A stretch of DNA of 64,000 bases from Liolophura sinensis (lineage: Eukaryota > Mollusca > Polyplacophora > Chitonida > Chitonidae), in assembly GCF_032854445.1 (NCBI RefSeq), contig NC_088300.1, positions 35,383,608-35,447,607 on the forward strand, written 5' to 3'. Each line of letters begins with the position of its first letter. Position 1 is the first letter of the stretch. The notes below the pieces were generated by a model that saw nothing but the letters and a program-made list of their open reading frames with translations, ran no database searches and had not been told where the DNA came from. Positions 61,990-64,000 of the stretch are shown here, one piece after another. The position numbers and the translations under genes were made by a program.

Positions 61990-62064
61990 TATTTATGTAT
62001 TTATTGGATTGGTGTTTTACGCCGTACTCAAGAATACAGCCGGAGAGGAAGCCAGCATGACCAC
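61990..62064 (-). mobile_element. SINE-A with internal deletion
   Basis: TATTTATTGGATTGGTGTTT, TACGCCGTACTCAAGAATAC joined directly to AGCCGGAGAGGAAGCCAGCA; the core between them is missing. Confidence 0.85.
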
Positions 62065-63841
62065 AGCCTTATAAGATTCCACATTAAGCATGTCTGGACA
62101 AAATATGTGCAGCTGGTTGGATCTGTTTCGGCCTCTAGTCCAATATAAATGAGGTTTTATTATTTGTTCTTCTCTTTTAAATTATAATTGTCTTGTAAAG
62201 GACATCTATATGAACATCACAAAAAATCACTGTTGAAAGGCGACCTTCAGTTAAAACACATTTTACAACTTGGCCAACTGGTATACCTGACAAGTGAGCT
62301 AACAGTGTACTAAAACACTTCTGCTATAAAACGGACAGTATTCTGGTCCAGAATATAATTAAAACCCAATATTTTTTTCATTTATTATCGGATATGCAGG
62401 AAATGTAAATTTTCAGAAAAATATCGACAATCCAAGTGTATCATTTATTTTTTCCTTTTTGCAGCTATTAACAATTTCTTTGATAACTTCCTATGCTACA
62501 AACAACACTGCCCAGTGCTGACTGTTGAGCAAGATGTCACCACGAACAGAAGTATTTTTAGTGCACCTAGAGATTTGGTAACATAGCCATTGATTGGCCA
62601 ATTCCTGGTTGGGGCATTAGGCACCAATGGCGCTTGCTTGAAACAGTGCACGAAGAAATCCTGTTGCATGTAACATGAAATACAAAAAAGAAATCAACTA
62701 CATATATGTTCACATTTCTTACTTTTATTTGCAACGCCACATTTTAACAACTTAGCTTTTGAAATGTGTAAATATATATTACAGTATATGTTTCATCCTA
62801 GATAAAGTTGCACAAATTCAATATTACAATGTAGCCAGCTAGATATGCTTTATGTTTATCTGAAAACGTTTTAATTCATGATATGTGTAAATAATGTATA
62901 AAATGAAAAAAATTGCGATGCGATATGCAGTAGTTTGTGGCATGAAGAAATCTTCAAGCGAATAAAAGGATGTGATAATTAATAGAAAATTGGTAACTTC
63001 ACAACCTAATGAACTGTATGTAATGTCTTTTGCTCCAATTACATTTCAATGATTTTACAACCAATGTTCATCTCTTGTAAAAAGCTAGATATAAATACAA
63101 TTGAATGCGTTTTCATGAAGTTGCCCTCTATAAATCAGTTGTATGCATATCTATATTAAGAAAACTACCAATACATTAAAGAGTGTTTAAAAAAAAAAAA
63201 GATGTAGAATGGTACAATAAATATATGAAACAAATTTAAAACATCTCTGCTAATTCCTCCCACTTTTTAACACACAGGTCTGTTTTACTGGTGTAATTGC
63301 ACTCAAATTGTTTCTTGTAGAATTTGTAACTCCAATCTCTTCACCAACTCTTTAGCTTCATTCAAAACATAACTTTGCCAGGTTTAGGGCTAGAATAATG
63401 TTGAACATATATGTGCATGTATAGCATGGTGTGTATTTTGAAAATGTTAAAGCATATAAATATTGAAAAATTACAAAATGTGAAGATCTATGCCTATGCT
63501 AAGTCTAATCAAAGGCACATTTACAATGCTGCAAGAGTATGACATCAAAAATCAGGGCAGTTCAACACAAACTTGCAGATACATGTACAGAACAATTACT
63601 ATAGAGCAGTGCGTTGGAGAAACGTAATGAGCAATGATGATTACAGATTTCACACATAGAAAAAATCAGGAAAAAAAGTGTAAACCTGCTCTCAAAGCAC
63701 CAGATCGAATCTTCCAGTTTTGTCCCATAAAAATGTTTAGTCCATGATGATTTCATGATTCCAGCTGACAATGCCATACTGTTTTGCTTTGGTCAAATTA
63801 CAGTTTGTGTGAGCCATTTGATTAAAACTGTAAGTTGTAGA

Positions 63842-63847
63842 TTTATT
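63842..63847 (-). other. Poly(A) signal of the last gene
   Basis: AATAAA on the minus strand about 13 bp after the stop codon, implying a very short 3'-UTR. Confidence 0.6.
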
Positions 63848-63859
63848 GTCTCTCAGTCT

Positions 63860-64000
63860 TCACCCAAGCTCTGTGAATTCACTCAGAGCTTTGACAGGTT
63901 CAATCTTCTTCTTGCGAGCACTTTTACGGACCTTAGCATGGCGCTCATCCGGATCTTCTCGCCTTACCAATGGCTTCTTCTCTGGGGCTTTCATCTTCCA
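63860..64000 (-). CDS. Terminal coding exon of an unrecognised basic protein (partial)
   Basis: On the minus strand a frame runs from the window edge to a TGA, giving 46 residues that include EKKPLVRREDPDERHAKVRK and SARKKKIEPVKALSEFTELG. It is rich in Lys and Arg with a nuclear-targeting-like SARKKK. An AATAAA follows immediately, which supports a true 3' end. I do not recognise the family. A donor-like CCATTG|GTAAGG lies inside the frame; the frame is open past it, so alternative splicing cannot be excluded. The gene converges on LYAR and continues beyond the window. Confidence 0.55.
   Translation of the reverse strand, partial: WKMKAPEKKPLVRREDPDERHAKVRKSARKKKIEPVKALSEFTELG

Larger units (their letters stand above)
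60817..63859. other. Convergent spacer between LYAR and the last gene
   Basis: Holds LYAR's short 3'-UTR, a SINE-B copy, SINE-A remnants and AT-rich sequence. No coding exon could be supported. Confidence 0.6.

Overview
The window is nuclear DNA of an animal. Genes have many short exons with GT-AG introns, the sequence is AT-rich, and introns and spacers are full of SINEs, small inverted-repeat elements and minisatellites. Five genes can be reconstructed exon by exon with consistent reading phase, and the last exon of a sixth is visible. The commonest SINE has a core that reads '...ATTCTTGAGTACGGCG' then 'TAAAACACCAATCAAATAAA'. It resembles SINEs I associate with molluscs, so a mollusc is my best guess (inference; a brachiopod or another lophotrochozoan is possible).

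Layout, left to right. (1) 191-8405 (+): the 3' part of a ZC3H11A-like gene, 5' end outside the window. Its first two introns hold a 41-bp minisatellite and a tandem array of exon-like copies. (2) 12071-16722 (-): complete six-exon pitchfork (PIFO/CIMAP3) gene, a ciliary protein of 195 aa. (3) 18408-28673 (+): complete GTF2H1, the TFIIH p62 subunit, 13 coding exons, 565 aa. (4) 28674-38107: a 9.4-kb spacer of repeats with no supported gene. (5) 38108-53191 (-): PHRF1, a RING plus PHD factor with an RS-rich middle and a C-terminal SRI-like domain, 13 coding exons, 1811 aa. (6) 55794-60816 (+): LYAR, a nucleolar zinc-finger protein, seven coding exons, 348 aa. (7) 63860-64000 (-): terminal coding exon of an unrecognised lysine-rich protein.

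The genes alternate in strand, giving two head-to-head pairs (PIFO/GTF2H1 and PHRF1/LYAR) and three tail-to-tail pairs. Most have general nuclear roles: transcription initiation and repair (GTF2H1), chromatin and the RNA polymerase II tail (PHRF1), RNA export (ZC3H11A-like) and ribosome biogenesis (LYAR). PIFO is the ciliary exception.

The most unusual feature is at 2135-3410. The second visible exon of the ZC3H11A-like gene has been partly duplicated into a 142-bp tandem array. Five successive copies keep an AG acceptor, an 84-nt open frame with symmetric phase 1-1, and a GTAAGC donor, so they look like ready-made cassette exons. The neighbouring 41-bp minisatellite also carries acceptor-like and donor-like signals in its units.
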